Origin: Flavobacterium sp. M31R6
GTDB taxonomy: Bacteria; Bacteroidota; Bacteroidia; Flavobacteriales; Flavobacteriaceae
DNA: 64,000 nt
Reading direction: 5' to 3'
Assembly: GCF_013284035.1 (NCBI RefSeq)
Contig: NZ_CP054141.1
Span: forward strand, 3,162,001 to 3,226,000
Shown: one piece after another, positions 43,886 to 53,504 of the stretch
Position numbering within the stretch: position 1 is the first letter of the stretch
How the letters are laid out: each line of letters starts with the position of its first letter
The notes under the pieces: model-generated
Database searches by the model: none
What the model was told of the DNA's origin: nothing
The model's input: only the letters and a program-made list of their open reading frames with translations
Translations under genes and position numbers: made by a program

Positions 43886-44341
43886 TTATTGTACTATTTT
43901 TTCAAAAGTCAAATAATCAATAGCGGTTTCACCCTTGCTGTCATCCTTTAGTTTCACAGAAGTACCTGTATTCTCCATTACCTTCCAATCCCCATTTAAA
44001 TCTTGAAAGATATCTACGGGACTCATTGAAATTTTAAAAATCGTGCTGAAAAGATCATTATCACTGGTACTTTTGGCTACCGACCACATACCTATATAGG
44101 AATTTGTTTCTTTGGTTGAAGTCAATACGTCATTACTTCCAAAAACAAAATTATAACCCGCATAATTCAAAGTTTCATCCTTTCCGGAATCGTAAAAATA
44201 ACTAACCTTCCATGTTCCGTCTTTTATAGTATCGCTGACGTCGTCGACCGTATTTTTACTATCATCATTACTACAGGAAACAAAAGTTGCGACCACAACA
44301 GTTATGAATAAAACAAATCGGTATATATTTTTTAATTTCAT
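43886..44341 (-). CDS. Lipocalin-like lipoprotein
   Basis: This 151-residue protein starts at ATG 44341 (a GTG six bases upstream is less likely). The signal is a lipoprotein type (FITVVVATFVSC, Cys20). The remainder is a small beta-barrel with GTWKVSYFYDSGKDET near the start, typical of lipocalin-like/DUF4923-type domains. Its ligand is unknown. It is probably anchored in the outer membrane. Confidence 0.75.
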   Translation of the reverse strand: MKLKNIYRFVLFITVVVATFVSCSNDDSKNTVDDVSDTIKDGTWKVSYFYDSGKDETLNYAGYNFVFGSNDVLTSTKETNSYIGMWSVAKSTSDNDLFSTIFKISMSPVDIFQDLNGDWKVMENTGTSVKLKDDSKGETAIDYLTFEKIVQ

Positions 44342-44501
44342 AATCACCTATAAGTCTTTAAGTTATCACTATTTTAAAATCTGCCTTTGTAAAATTAAGA
44401 ATTAAAATTAGACTTCAAATTAATTATCAAAAAGTAATATTTATCAATAAAAACCTTTAAATATTTAACTCATATTTGTATCTGCTTTTTCATTAAATCG
44501 A

Positions 44502-44509
44502 TACATTTG
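44502..44509 (+). promoter_or_regulatory. guaC promoter -7 element
   Basis: TACATTTG matches the consensus, 24 bp upstream of the ATG. Confidence 0.55.
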
Positions 44510-44532
44510 TTAGGTAACCATATTTTAAAATC

Positions 44533-45573
44533 ATGAGAATAGAAACCGAACTTAAATTAGGATTTAAAGATGTAATGATCAGACCCAAACGCTCTACTTT
44601 AAAGAGTCGATCACAGGTTTCTCTAGAGAGGGAATACAAGTTTTTACATAGTTCCATCGCTTGGTCAGGAGTTCCCATCATGGGAGCCAATATGGATACG
44701 GTGGGAACTTTTGAAATGGCATTGGCATTGGCCAAAGAAAACCTTTTCACAGCAATCCATAAGCATTATTCTCTTGAGCAATGGGATGAATTCATGAGAA
44801 ATGCACCCGAAAATATTCAGGATTATATCGCAGTGAGCTCAGGAACCGGAAAAAATGATTTCAAGAAAATAGGTGAAATATTTGAACAAAGCCCCCAATT
44901 AAAATTCATTTGCATTGATGTTGCTAACGGCTATTCCGAACATTTTGTGAGTTTCCTGAAAAAAGCACGCGAAAAATATCCAGACAAAGTAATTATTGCC
45001 GGCAATGTAGTTACCGGCGAAATGGTCGAAGAATTATTACTAGCCGGTGCCGATATCGTAAAAGTGGGAATAGGTCCAGGATCGGTTTGCACCACAAGGG
45101 TAAAAACAGGTGTGGGTTATCCCCAACTTTCTGCCATTATCGAATGTGCGGATGCGGCTCATGGTTTAGGAGGTCATATTATAAGCGATGGCGGATGTGC
45201 CACTCCAGGCGATGTAGCCAAAGCATTTGGTGCCGGTGCAGATTTCGTAATGCTCGGTGGTATGCTTGCAGGACATAACGAAAGCGGTGGCGAAATGGTT
45301 GAAATTGCCGGTGAAAAATTTAAAAAATTCTACGGAATGAGTTCGGAGACGGCCATGAACAAACACGTTGGCGGTGTCGCCGAATACAGAGCAAGCGAAG
45401 GAAAAACGGTTCAGGTTCCGTTCAAAGGGGATGTCATCGATACCTTAAAAGACATTCTTGGCGGATTAAGAAGCACTTGCACGTACGTAGGCGCTTCCAA
45501 ATTGAAAGAATTGACCAAAAGAACCACCTTTATTCGAGTGCTGGAACAAGAGAATGTTATTTTCAATAAGTAA
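44533..45573 (+). CDS. guaC: GMP reductase
   Basis: This enzyme reductively deaminates GMP to IMP with NADPH, returning guanine nucleotides to the purine pool. The 346-residue TIM barrel has the catalytic-Cys loop [47 protein letters not shown] and the flap segment [13 protein letters not shown]. The length matches E. coli GuaC and it lacks CBS domains, which separates it from IMP dehydrogenase. It has its own promoter and terminator, so it is monocistronic. Confidence 0.96.
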   Translation: MRIETELKLGFKDVMIRPKRSTLKSRSQVSLEREYKFLHSSIAWSGVPIMGANMDTVGTFEMALALAKENLFTAIHKHYSLEQWDEFMRNAPENIQDYIAVSSGTGKNDFKKIGEIFEQSPQLKFICIDVANGYSEHFVSFLKKAREKYPDKVIIAGNVVTGEMVEELLLAGADIVKVGIGPGSVCTTRVKTGVGYPQLSAIIECADAAHGLGGHIISDGGCATPGDVAKAFGAGADFVMLGGMLAGHNESGGEMVEIAGEKFKKFYGMSSETAMNKHVGGVAEYRASEGKTVQVPFKGDVIDTLKDILGGLRSTCTYVGASKLKELTKRTTFIRVLEQENVIFNK

Positions 45574-45579
45574 TCAAAT

Positions 45580-45607
45580 CATCGGTAGAAATGCCGGTGT
45601 TTTTTTT
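45580..45607 (+). terminator. Terminator after guaC
   Basis: CATCGG/CCGGTG stem (one G-T pair) followed by eight T, 7 bp after the stop codon. Confidence 0.7.
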
Positions 45608-45715
45608 AGGAGCAGAACGATAGTTTTTCATAACAGCTTCACTCCCGCTGTCCGCAGTATCTTTCATCTCGTTTGAGGACGAGATAAAAGGATACTTGCT
45701 TCCATCGGGGCTAAA
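45605..45715 (+). repeat. Covarying-hairpin repeat, copy 5
   Basis: TTTAGGAGCAGAAC ... CTTCCATCGGGGCTAAA. The outer stem is CCCG/CGGG; the central stem is ATCTCGT/ACGAGAT flanked by CTTT/AAAG. It is fused to the guaC terminator T-run, the same arrangement as copy 4 after clpB. Confidence 0.85.
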
Positions 45716-45857
45716 CGAGAAATTTAGTATTTCAAAACATAGATTTCATAAATAAATTCAACCAAAAAAGCATTAATTTCGCAGAAAGTAAATCAAATGT
45801 CTTGATTGAATTTTATATCGAAACCAAAATCAATACACTCCTTAAAAACAAATTATA

Positions 45858-46727
45858 ATGGCATCAGGTTTTTTTGCACTATTAGATGATATCGCAGCAC
45901 TTATGGATGATGTTGCAGTAATGAGTAAAATTGCAGCCAAAAAGACAGCTGGTATTTTGGGCGATGATTTGGCCGTTAATGCCGAAAAAGCTTCCGGTTT
46001 TGTTTCCTCAAGAGAACTTCCTGTATTGTGGGCAATTGCAAAAGGTTCTTTCATCAATAAATTAATTATTTTACCTATTGCCTTTCTGCTAAGTGCTTTT
46101 TTTCCTTTGGCAATTATAATAATCTTAGTGCTTGGAGGTCTTTTTCTAGCGTATGAAGGCGCCGAAAAAATATACGAATACCTGTTCCCTCATAAACATT
46201 CAACAACAGAAACCAAAATCCAAGAGTTCACCGAAACCGAAATTCTGGCATTTGAGAAAGAAAAAATAAAATCCGCGATAATAACTGATTTTATATTATC
46301 GGTAGAGATTGTAATCATTGCGCTGGGAACCGTAATTAAGGAAACTCTAATGTCTCAGATTGTTGTAGTTTCTTTTATTGCAGTATTGGCAACCGTTGGT
46401 GTTTACGGAATCGTAGCCATTATTGTAAGAATGGATGAACTGGGTTTCAAACTTATTGGGATGAGTGCCAAAGAAAACAGCCCGTTAAAAATTATCGGTA
46501 ACATATTGGTACAAGCACTTCCAAAAGTCATTAAAAGTTTAGCCGTAATTGGCACTATAGCCTTGATTTTGGTGGCTGGTGGTATATTTGTACACAATAT
46601 TGATTTCTTGCATCACATATTGCCTCAATTGCCTTCCTTCTTAAAAGAATTTATCATCGGACTTATAATAGGATTGATTGTTTTAGGAATAGTAAACGTA
46701 TTCAAAAAGGTGTTTGGGAAAAAATAG
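45858..46727 (+). CDS. DUF808 (YedI-like) membrane protein
   Basis: This 289-residue protein begins MASGFFALLDDIAALMDDVAVMSKIAAKKTAGILGDDLAVNA, cut here into its key words ALLDDIA, LMDDVA and ILGDDLAVNA, the diagnostic DUF808 N-terminus. Five to six transmembrane helices follow. Function is unknown in any organism I can recall. It is a single gene flanked by repeat copies on both sides. Confidence 0.9.
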   Translation: MASGFFALLDDIAALMDDVAVMSKIAAKKTAGILGDDLAVNAEKASGFVSSRELPVLWAIAKGSFINKLIILPIAFLLSAFFPLAIIIILVLGGLFLAYEGAEKIYEYLFPHKHSTTETKIQEFTETEILAFEKEKIKSAIITDFILSVEIVIIALGTVIKETLMSQIVVVSFIAVLATVGVYGIVAIIVRMDELGFKLIGMSAKENSPLKIIGNILVQALPKVIKSLAVIGTIALILVAGGIFVHNIDFLHHILPQLPSFLKEFIIGLIIGLIVLGIVNVFKKVFGKK

Positions 46728-46855
46728 TGAAAGTATCTTATGCTAAATTAGATGTTTTCATAAAGTGGTGATGTAATAAAATGATTAAGACAATTTACTT
46801 GGACTATAATATTTATACAATCTGCATTAATTATTTTTAATCTGCCAAATCTGCC

Positions 46856-46900
46856 AAATCTGCGAGCAACTTTTCACGTAGATTTTCGCAGATTTTTTTT
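46856..46900 (+). terminator. Terminator after the DUF808 gene
   Basis: AAATCTGCGAG pairs with TTTCGCAGATTT-like sequence, followed by an eight-T run. The preceding bases repeat AATCTGCC twice. Confidence 0.65.
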
Positions 46901-46975
46901 AATACCTATTGAGATGAATTTAGTTTGCCTTTTTATTTTTTTTTTAGATGATAACAAAAACGCAGAATGTTGACT

Positions 46976-47086
46976 CTTAGCCCCGATAGAAGTGGAAATC
47001 CTTTTCTTTTTTTCTTTAAAAAAGAAAAGATTGCAACGGAAAGCGGGACGGTATTGCCTAAAAAGCTAAATGTTTCTGCTCCTAAA
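46976..47086 (-). repeat. Covarying-hairpin repeat, copy 6
   Basis: The minus strand reads TTTAGGAGCAGAAAC ... CTTCTATCGGGGCTAAG. The outer stem is CCCG/CGGG; the central stem is CTTTTCTTTTTT/AAAAAAAGAAAAG, a purine/pyrimidine stem unlike any other copy. It lies between convergent genes. Confidence 0.85.
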
Positions 47087-47099
47087 ATTAACAATCGAC

Positions 47100-48860
47100 T
47101 TATACTTCCACTATTTTTCTCTCTCCAATTTGTTGCCTCCACATCGCATAATACAAGCCTTTTTCATTCAATAAATCTTGATGCTTTCCTTGTTCTATAA
47201 TAGCTCCCTGCTCTAATACATAGATTCTGTCAGCGTGCATAATGGTTGACAAACGGTGTGCAATCAATACTGTAATCTGGTCTTGCTTAGAAGAGATGCT
47301 ACGAATGGTTTGTGTAATCTCTTCTTCTGTGATGGAATCCAAAGCCGAGGTCGCTTCATCAAATAACAATAATCTTGGATTTCTCAATAATGCCCTTGCA
47401 ATCGATAATCTCTGTTTTTCTCCACCAGATACTTTAATTCCGCCTTCACCGATAGTCGTATCCAATCCCTTTTCAGCACGAGACAATAAATTTTGACAAG
47501 CCGATTTTTGTAGAACATCATTTATCTCTTCATCGGTTGCATTGGGTTTCACAAAGAGTAAATTGTCTTTTATCGTGCCCGAAAACAGTTGAGCATCTTG
47601 GGTCACAAATCCCAATTGCTGGCGCAACTCGGTTAAGTCAATCTCTTTGGCATTTTTTTCATTGTAAAAAATAGCGCCTTCGTCTGTAGTATATAATCCA
47701 ACCAACATTTTTACCAAAGTCGTTTTTCCGCTTCCCGAAGGGCCGACAAAAGCAATGGTTTCACCGGCTTTTGCTTCAAAAGAAATATCTTTGACGGCGT
47801 AAGAAGTGGCAGTTTGGTGCTTGAACGAAATATTTGAAAATCTCAAATTATTGATAAACCCGATAGTTTTTGGGTGCAACGGTTTTACTTCACTTTTGGC
47901 ATTCATTAAATCACCAAAATTATCCATCGAGGCTTTTGTTTCGTTATAAGTCGCAATAACATTTCCAAGTTCCTGCAGTGGATTAAACAAAAAGAAAGAG
48001 AAAAACATTAACGTAATCAAATCCCCCGGCTTAATGATTCCTTGAAAAATAAACATGTATAATGCAAAAACCAATCCAGTTCTCATAAAATGAACCGTAG
48101 TTCCTTGTATAAAACTTAGTGAACGGATAAATCTAACTTTCTTCAGCTCAAGACCCAATATTTTTATCGTGGTACTGTTTAGACGATTCACTTCTTGCTC
48201 GGTCAAACCCAAACTTTTTACCAATTCGATATTGCGCAACGATTCGGTGGTAGCACCTGCCAAAGCGGTTGTTTCGCCAAGAATTTCCTTGGACACTTTT
48301 TTGATTCTTGTACCCAAAAAGGAACTGATAAAAGCAATAACGGGAACGGTTGCCAAAAAGATAGGCCCCAACAGCCAATGGATATTAATCGCATAGGCCA
48401 TCACAAAAACAATCCCGATAAGCGTTTGAAAAATTAGCGAAATGGATAAAGTGATGAACTTTTCACAATCTATTTTTACTTTCTGAAGTTTTCCGAGTGT
48501 TTCACCGCTTCGCTGATCTTCAAAATCCTGAAATGGTAATTCAAGCGCTTTTTGAATACCGTCGGTATACATTTTTGCACCTGTTCTCTGAATGATGATA
48601 TTGGTGAAATAATCCTGAAAATTTTTGGCAATTCTTGACATCATCGCGGCTCCTAAAGACAGTGCCAGCCAACCCAGAACGGCTTTGGTGAAGAGTGCAA
48701 AATTGTGATGGAACCCAGCAACGCCAACACCACATTGATTCAATAATTTACCAATAATAATGGAGTCACATAGGGAAAAACATTGGTTGATAGCCGCTAA
48801 AAATAAAGCTAAAAATAACAGGGACTTGTGTTCTTTGATGTAGGTATATAATATTTTCAT
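47100..48860 (-). CDS. ABC exporter, fused membrane and ATPase domains
   Basis: This is a 586-residue half-transporter. Six transmembrane helices (about residues 15-310) form the type-I exporter membrane domain, followed by an ATPase domain. The ATPase has Walker A GPSGSGKTTLV, Q-loop GFVTQDAQLF, signature VSGGEKQRLSIARALL, Walker B LLLFDEATSALD and H-loop IAHRLS. It probably works as a homodimer exporting a lipid, drug or peptide; the substrate is not evident. A promoter element TAGTTTTG lies at 48883-48890 on the minus strand. Confidence 0.93.
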   Translation of the reverse strand: MKILYTYIKEHKSLLFLALFLAAINQCFSLCDSIIIGKLLNQCGVGVAGFHHNFALFTKAVLGWLALSLGAAMMSRIAKNFQDYFTNIIIQRTGAKMYTDGIQKALELPFQDFEDQRSGETLGKLQKVKIDCEKFITLSISLIFQTLIGIVFVMAYAINIHWLLGPIFLATVPVIAFISSFLGTRIKKVSKEILGETTALAGATTESLRNIELVKSLGLTEQEVNRLNSTTIKILGLELKKVRFIRSLSFIQGTTVHFMRTGLVFALYMFIFQGIIKPGDLITLMFFSFFLFNPLQELGNVIATYNETKASMDNFGDLMNAKSEVKPLHPKTIGFINNLRFSNISFKHQTATSYAVKDISFEAKAGETIAFVGPSGSGKTTLVKMLVGLYTTDEGAIFYNEKNAKEIDLTELRQQLGFVTQDAQLFSGTIKDNLLFVKPNATDEEINDVLQKSACQNLLSRAEKGLDTTIGEGGIKVSGGEKQRLSIARALLRNPRLLLFDEATSALDSITEEEITQTIRSISSKQDQITVLIAHRLSTIMHADRIYVLEQGAIIEQGKHQDLLNEKGLYYAMWRQQIGERKIVEV

Positions 48861-49003
48861 GTACTTTTCTAAAATTAAAATACAAAACTACAACTATTGG
48901 CTTCAAAAAATTAAAATTAACCTAATAATAACACAACAAATTCCCGTTATTATATAACAATTTCCCTTGTTTAAATTTTCATTTTTACAAAAAGAAATTA
49001 GTT

Positions 49004-49849
49004 ATGCAAAAGTCAGTCCTCATATTATTGCTACTTGTCATTTTCTGTTCGTGTAAACAACAGAATCAGGATCATGTGGTATCCAAAAAAACAATAATTC
49101 GAAAACATCCCAAAAGTATTTCGTTTCATTTCGAAAATACCAAACAATGGCTCGAAAAGACCAAAGATAGTGCACAATTTCGAATCGTTTTTGCGATAAA
49201 CCGAACCGATAAATCCAATATAACCAAAATGGATTCCATTATCATCCCAGGGGATTTGACGGGCGATATTGAGTTTTATCTTCCATTTCCGCTAGAGGTT
49301 CCTTATTTGAAAGACATCAATAAAATTATCTTCTTTTCGTATCCTACGCAAACTTTTGCCGCTTACGAAAACGGCGACCTGATCTATACCGGCCCTACCA
49401 ATATGGGACGAAAAAAAGATCCCACACCTACCGGCCTTTTTTACACCAACTGGAAAGCCGAAAAAACAACAAGCACTTTCAATGATGAGTGGGATCTACG
49501 TTGGAACTTTAATATTGCCAACAAATTAGGAGTTGGTTGGCATAAATATGAATTGCCCGGCTATCCTGCCTCACATTCCTGTTTACGACTACAGGAAAAA
49601 GACGCCAAATACCTTTACACTTGGGCAGACCAATGGATATTGAAGGATGATGAAAATGTGCTTGTAAAAGGAACTCCAGTGATTGTTTTTGGCAAATACG
49701 ATTTTGATGCGCCAAAACCCTGGTTACAATTGACTCAAAATCCTAAAGCATTGAACATTTCAGTTGTCGAAATAGAAAACGAGGTAAAACCGCGCTTAAA
49801 CGCAATTTTATCGGAACAGAAGAAAAGAGAAAATCAGCCTAGTAAATAA
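49004..49849 (+). CDS. L,D-transpeptidase (YkuD family) lipoprotein
   Basis: This 281-residue envelope enzyme is predicted to crosslink peptidoglycan or anchor proteins to it. The lipoprotein signal is LLLVIFCSC (Cys17). The YkuD catalytic motif is GWHKYELPGYPASHSCLRL, with His, then Ser-His-Ser-Cys-Leu-Arg containing the nucleophile Cys. The strand FAAYENGDLIYTGPTNMG precedes it, as in other members. It is monocistronic by context. Confidence 0.9.
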   Translation: MQKSVLILLLLVIFCSCKQQNQDHVVSKKTIIRKHPKSISFHFENTKQWLEKTKDSAQFRIVFAINRTDKSNITKMDSIIIPGDLTGDIEFYLPFPLEVPYLKDINKIIFFSYPTQTFAAYENGDLIYTGPTNMGRKKDPTPTGLFYTNWKAEKTTSTFNDEWDLRWNFNIANKLGVGWHKYELPGYPASHSCLRLQEKDAKYLYTWADQWILKDDENVLVKGTPVIVFGKYDFDAPKPWLQLTQNPKALNISVVEIENEVKPRLNAILSEQKKRENQPSK

Positions 49850-49867
49850 TTGTATTTCAAATTTATA

Positions 49868-49963
49868 GACACGAATTACACAAATTTACACGAATCTATG
49901 CGGTTATTATAGTTTGTGTAATAATTTCACGAACGAATTCGTGTAAATTCGTGCAATTCGTGT
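49868..49963. repeat. Long imperfect inverted repeat after the transpeptidase gene
   Basis: GACACGAATTACACAAATTT (49868 on) is the inverse of AAATTCGTGCAATTCGTGTT near the other end, with three mismatches. It sits between convergent genes and could serve as a bidirectional terminator. Confidence 0.6.
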
Positions 49964-49978
49964 TTATTTTTTTGACTT

Positions 49979-51010
49979 TTATCCTAAAAAATGCACATTC
50001 TCATTAATACCATCAATAACCTCCTTGGCTATCATCAGACTCTTCAATTTATCCTGATGATCAAAAATCGGACTCGTAATCATCAATTCATCCACACGGG
50101 AATAGTTGATAAATTCTTTCAGTTCTTTAGTCAACGTTTCCCTGCCGCCTATAAATGAACCCGCCGTCATTTGGTTAACATGAAAACGAGCTTCTTCGCT
50201 CATATTATTCATGAGATCAGACAGGGAAGCCACTGGAGGCTGCAACGGTTTTCTAGTATTTTGAACCAAATTCTGAAACATTTGATACAAACTCGTCGAT
50301 AAAACTTCGGCTTCATTATCCGTATCGGCGGCAATTACATTCACGCAGGCCATTGTTTTTGGCATGTCCAAATAGACCGAAGACTTAAAATTTTCTCTAT
50401 AAAACTCAAAAGCCTGAATCATTTGTCTTGGCGCAAAATGTCCTGCAAAAGCATACGGCAATCCATAAGCCGCCGCCAACGAAGCGCTGTCCATACTCGA
50501 ACCCAAAATCCAAATGGGAACATTTGTCCCTTCAGCCGGAAAAGCACGAACTTTGGCCTCCGCATTCGCTTCCGAAAAATAGTCCTGCAACGCTTTTACA
50601 TTCTGCGGAAACCGTTGCGATTCGGCAATAAAATCAGGTCGAATGGCTTGTGCCGTCAGCGAATCGGTTCCGGGAGCCCTTCCCAAACCAAGGTCAATTC
50701 GCTCAGGATACAAAATTCCCAAAGTCCCAAACTGCTCGGCAATAATCAATGGCGAATGATTGGGCAACATAATTCCACCCGATCCTACCCGAATATTCTG
50801 CGTCTGGCTCGCAATAAAACCAATCAGAACAACCGTTGCCGTACTCGCAACATGAGCCATATTATGGTGTTCGGCCAACCAAAACCGTTTATAGCCCAAA
50901 CCATCGGCAAGTTGCGCCAATTCTTTGGTCTTTTGCATCGTTTCGCTGGCATCGCTGTCCTGCGTAATTATCGCTAACTCTAATAAGGAAATTGGAATTG
51001 AGGTTTTCAT
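49979..51010 (-). CDS. Luciferase-like flavin-dependent oxidoreductase
   Basis: This 343-residue protein is of the bacterial-luciferase-like (LLM) fold, group related to E. coli YhbW. It begins MKTSIPISLLELAIITQDSD, with RFWLAEHHNMAHVASTATVV and GSGGIMLPNHSPLIIAEQFGTL characteristic of the group, then LGLGRAPGTD. It is expected to use FMNH2 and O2 on an unknown substrate. Upstream in-frame ATGs at 51019 and 51031 are possible alternatives. The gene is isolated. Confidence 0.9.
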   Translation of the reverse strand: MKTSIPISLLELAIITQDSDASETMQKTKELAQLADGLGYKRFWLAEHHNMAHVASTATVVLIGFIASQTQNIRVGSGGIMLPNHSPLIIAEQFGTLGILYPERIDLGLGRAPGTDSLTAQAIRPDFIAESQRFPQNVKALQDYFSEANAEAKVRAFPAEGTNVPIWILGSSMDSASLAAAYGLPYAFAGHFAPRQMIQAFEFYRENFKSSVYLDMPKTMACVNVIAADTDNEAEVLSTSLYQMFQNLVQNTRKPLQPPVASLSDLMNNMSEEARFHVNQMTAGSFIGGRETLTKELKEFINYSRVDELMITSPIFDHQDKLKSLMIAKEVIDGINENVHFLG

Positions 51011-51407
51011 ATTCATCATAAGTTTGCACAAATTTAATCATTACCGCTTAGGGTATTTATGTTGAGATGTTAATTCAATTATAATATTTAAACCGAGTTT
51101 CTTTACAATTATTTAGGAGCAGAAGTATTTGTCATTCTATCAACTTCACTCCCGCTGTCCACAATATCTTTTGGGCTGAACCCCAGCCCAAAAGGATATT
51201 TGCTTCCATCGGGGCTAGGCGAGAAGTTTAGTTTTTCAGTTGAAGTGATGTTGAGATGTGATTAGTAAGATTATGTTTCTTAAATTAAATACATATATTT
51301 ACTACAATAATAATTCAAAAACCAACTAACTTAGATACGATGGGCTGCATTGATCGCACAAATAAATAAGATGGAGGCTATTTTGACAAAGTAAGTAAAT
51401 AACAAAA
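51011..51407. other. Divergent intergenic region with a repeat copy
   Basis: The 397-bp region contains repeat copy 7 and otherwise only AT-rich spacer. No small gene is supported. Confidence 0.6.
51112..51218 (+). repeat. Covarying-hairpin repeat, copy 7
   Basis: TTTAGGAGCAGAAG ... CTTCCATCGGGGCTAG. The outer stem is CCCG/CGGG; the central stem CTTTTGGGCTG/CAGCCCAAAAG is perfect. It is the closest relative of copy 4. Confidence 0.85.
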
Positions 51408-52745
51408 ATGACAACAAAAAACATGAAAAATTTCCTTTTTACACTATTGGCGACTGGACTTTTATTCCAAACTGGATTCGCTCAAAACCTTGACAAAACC
51501 AAATTGGAACAATATTTCAATGTGCTTGAAACGAATAACAAGTTTATGGGAAGTGTGGCAATTTCTCAAAATGGAAAAATCATTTATACAAAGCAAATTG
51601 GATTTTCCGATATCGAAAATAAAGTAAAACCTAATGAAAATACTAAATACAGAATTGGTTCTATTTCAAAAACCTTTACTACTGTTTTAGTTTTTAAAGC
51701 GATCGAAGCTAATAAACTAAAATTGACAGACAAGCTAAATCAATATATCCCCGAAGTTCCAAATGCCAATGAAATAACCATAAGCAATTTGCTCAACCAT
51801 CGAAGCGGAATCCACAATTTTACGGATGATGTAGAGTATTCAAAATGGGATACAAAAAAGACATCTGAAAAGGAATTACTAGCCACTATCATAAAGGGCG
51901 GCAGCGATTTTAAACCTGATTCCAAAGCTTCATATAGTAATTCCAATTTTGTGCTTTTAACATGGATACTGCAAAAGATTTATAAAAAGGATTACGCCCT
52001 TTTATTGAATGAACAAATTATCCAGCCATTGCATCTAAAGAATACCTATTTTGGAAAACCTGCTAGTATAAAAGACAATGAAAGTTTTTCCTATTCACTC
52101 CAAAACGGCAATTGGGCAAAACATTCCGAAACCGATATGTCAATCCCCTTGGGAGCTGGTGCAATCGTTTCCACGCCAAGCGACTTAACTCTATTTTCAG
52201 ACGCATTATTTAATGGTAAATTAGTTTCAAGCCAAAATCTTGAACTAATGAAAACATTAAAAGACGACTTCGGAATGGGGTTATTTCAAGTCCCCTTTAA
52301 TGAAAAAAAAGGCTATGGACATACTGGAGGAATAGATAATTTTACTTCAGCTTTTGCTCATTTTGACGACCAAAATGTAACAATTGCACTTACAAGTAAT
52401 GGCTCGGTTTTCAATAATAACAATATCTCAATTGCTTTAGCAAGTGCAGTATATAATCAGCCATATGAATTGCCATCATTTAAAACGATATCGGTTACAA
52501 CTGAGGAATTAGACAAATACTTAGGAGTTTATTCAAGCAAAGACATCCCTATAAAAATTACATTCACTAAAAACAATACCACCTTGATAGCACAAGCTAC
52601 AGGCCAATCTACCAGTGAACTCGTAGCAACTGATAAAAACAAGTTTTCATTCGAACTGGCAGGAGTTATTATGGAATTTAATCCCACAGAAAAAACAATG
52701 ACTTTAAAACAAGGAGGGCAACAATTCCTATTCACAAAAGAATAA
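51408..52745 (+). CDS. Serine hydrolase, beta-lactamase/class C PBP-like
   Basis: This is a 445-residue secreted enzyme. The signal peptide MTTKNMKNFLFTLLATGLLFQTGFA precedes a class-C serine hydrolase domain with the SxxK nucleophile in RIGSISKTFT, a YSN motif in SYSNSNFVLL and an HTGG motif (GHTGGIDNF). A small beta domain follows (about residues 360-445). It could be a D-aminopeptidase, esterase or penicillin-binding protein; family members vary. A second ATG at 51423 gives a shorter n-region and is an equal start candidate. Confidence 0.88.
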   Translation: MTTKNMKNFLFTLLATGLLFQTGFAQNLDKTKLEQYFNVLETNNKFMGSVAISQNGKIIYTKQIGFSDIENKVKPNENTKYRIGSISKTFTTVLVFKAIEANKLKLTDKLNQYIPEVPNANEITISNLLNHRSGIHNFTDDVEYSKWDTKKTSEKELLATIIKGGSDFKPDSKASYSNSNFVLLTWILQKIYKKDYALLLNEQIIQPLHLKNTYFGKPASIKDNESFSYSLQNGNWAKHSETDMSIPLGAGAIVSTPSDLTLFSDALFNGKLVSSQNLELMKTLKDDFGMGLFQVPFNEKKGYGHTGGIDNFTSAFAHFDDQNVTIALTSNGSVFNNNNISIALASAVYNQPYELPSFKTISVTTEELDKYLGVYSSKDIPIKITFTKNNTTLIAQATGQSTSELVATDKNKFSFELAGVIMEFNPTEKTMTLKQGGQQFLFTKE

Positions 52746-53078
52746 AACAGCGGCTAAGATTTGTGTTTGTGTTACCCTCGCTCGGCCAAATCTCCCGACT
52801 TCGTCACACACCCTTAGCAAGCATATATAAAAGTAATCAAAGTCTTTGCGAGGCACGAAGTAATCACACTATCAAAGTAAATCTTGCAAATTACTAAATA
52901 AAATATAGCAAGAGAGATTGCTTCGTGCCTCTCAAAGACCTTAAAAAAGAACTCATCAGAATCCTATCGTTCTGCTCGCGAACACTAATCCATTACCGCT
53001 GAAAAAAACGCAACTTTTGATTCTTAGAATAGAGTTTTTCATATCTTTAACTAGATCTTGTTTAAAACAACAAAAGTC
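52746..53078. repeat. Repeat-containing spacer with long inverted repeat
   Basis: AAGTCTTTGCGAGGCACGAA then GTAATC (52840-52865) is the inverse of 52916-52942 with a few mismatches, spanning about 100 bp. TCTCCCGACTTCGTCACACA upstream repeats 39945 on. No gene is present. Confidence 0.75.
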
Positions 53079-53468
53079 ATGGAACCAAAATTTATATGGG
53101 CAAACTTAGCCTCAAGTGATCTTGAAAAAACAACCCAATTTTATACAGCATTAGGTTTTGAGTCAAATGGAAAAATGGATGAAGGAACTAGTTTTTTCTT
53201 TGGACAAAACAAATTTGTTATCAATTTCTTCATTGAACAAAGATTAAAGAAAGATGTAAACGGCAATGTTGGTATTCCTAAAGAGAACGAAGTCATATTT
53301 TCCCTTTCTGCCAGCAGTAAAGAAGAAGTAAATAATTGGGTTGAAAAAGTAAAATCGGCGGGTGGAACAATCTTCGCAGCACCACAAGATTATGAAAAAG
53401 GTTATACTTTTGGCTTTGCCGATCCAGATGGTCACAAATTCAATATTTTGTATTGGCCAGGAATGTAA
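53079..53468 (+). CDS. VOC-family (glyoxalase/bleomycin-resistance-like) protein
   Basis: This 129-residue single-domain protein starts at ATG 53079 (MEPKFIWANLASSDLEKTTQFYTALGF). An in-frame TTG at 53058 is unlikely. The two beta-alpha-beta-beta-beta halves are visible, the second with VEKVKSAGGTIFAAPQDYEKGYTFGFADPDGHKFNILYW in its parts VKSAGGTIF and FADPDGHKFN. The substrate is unknown. Confidence 0.87.
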   Translation: MEPKFIWANLASSDLEKTTQFYTALGFESNGKMDEGTSFFFGQNKFVINFFIEQRLKKDVNGNVGIPKENEVIFSLSASSKEEVNNWVEKVKSAGGTIFAAPQDYEKGYTFGFADPDGHKFNILYWPGM

Positions 53469-53504
53469 TCCTTTCCGCTAACCATAAGCTTAAAAAATAG
53501 AAGT

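Noticed and set aside
46933..47200. Small frames on both strands around 47.0 kb
   Set aside because: They lie across repeat copy 6 and the end of the ABC transporter gene and show no protein-like features.
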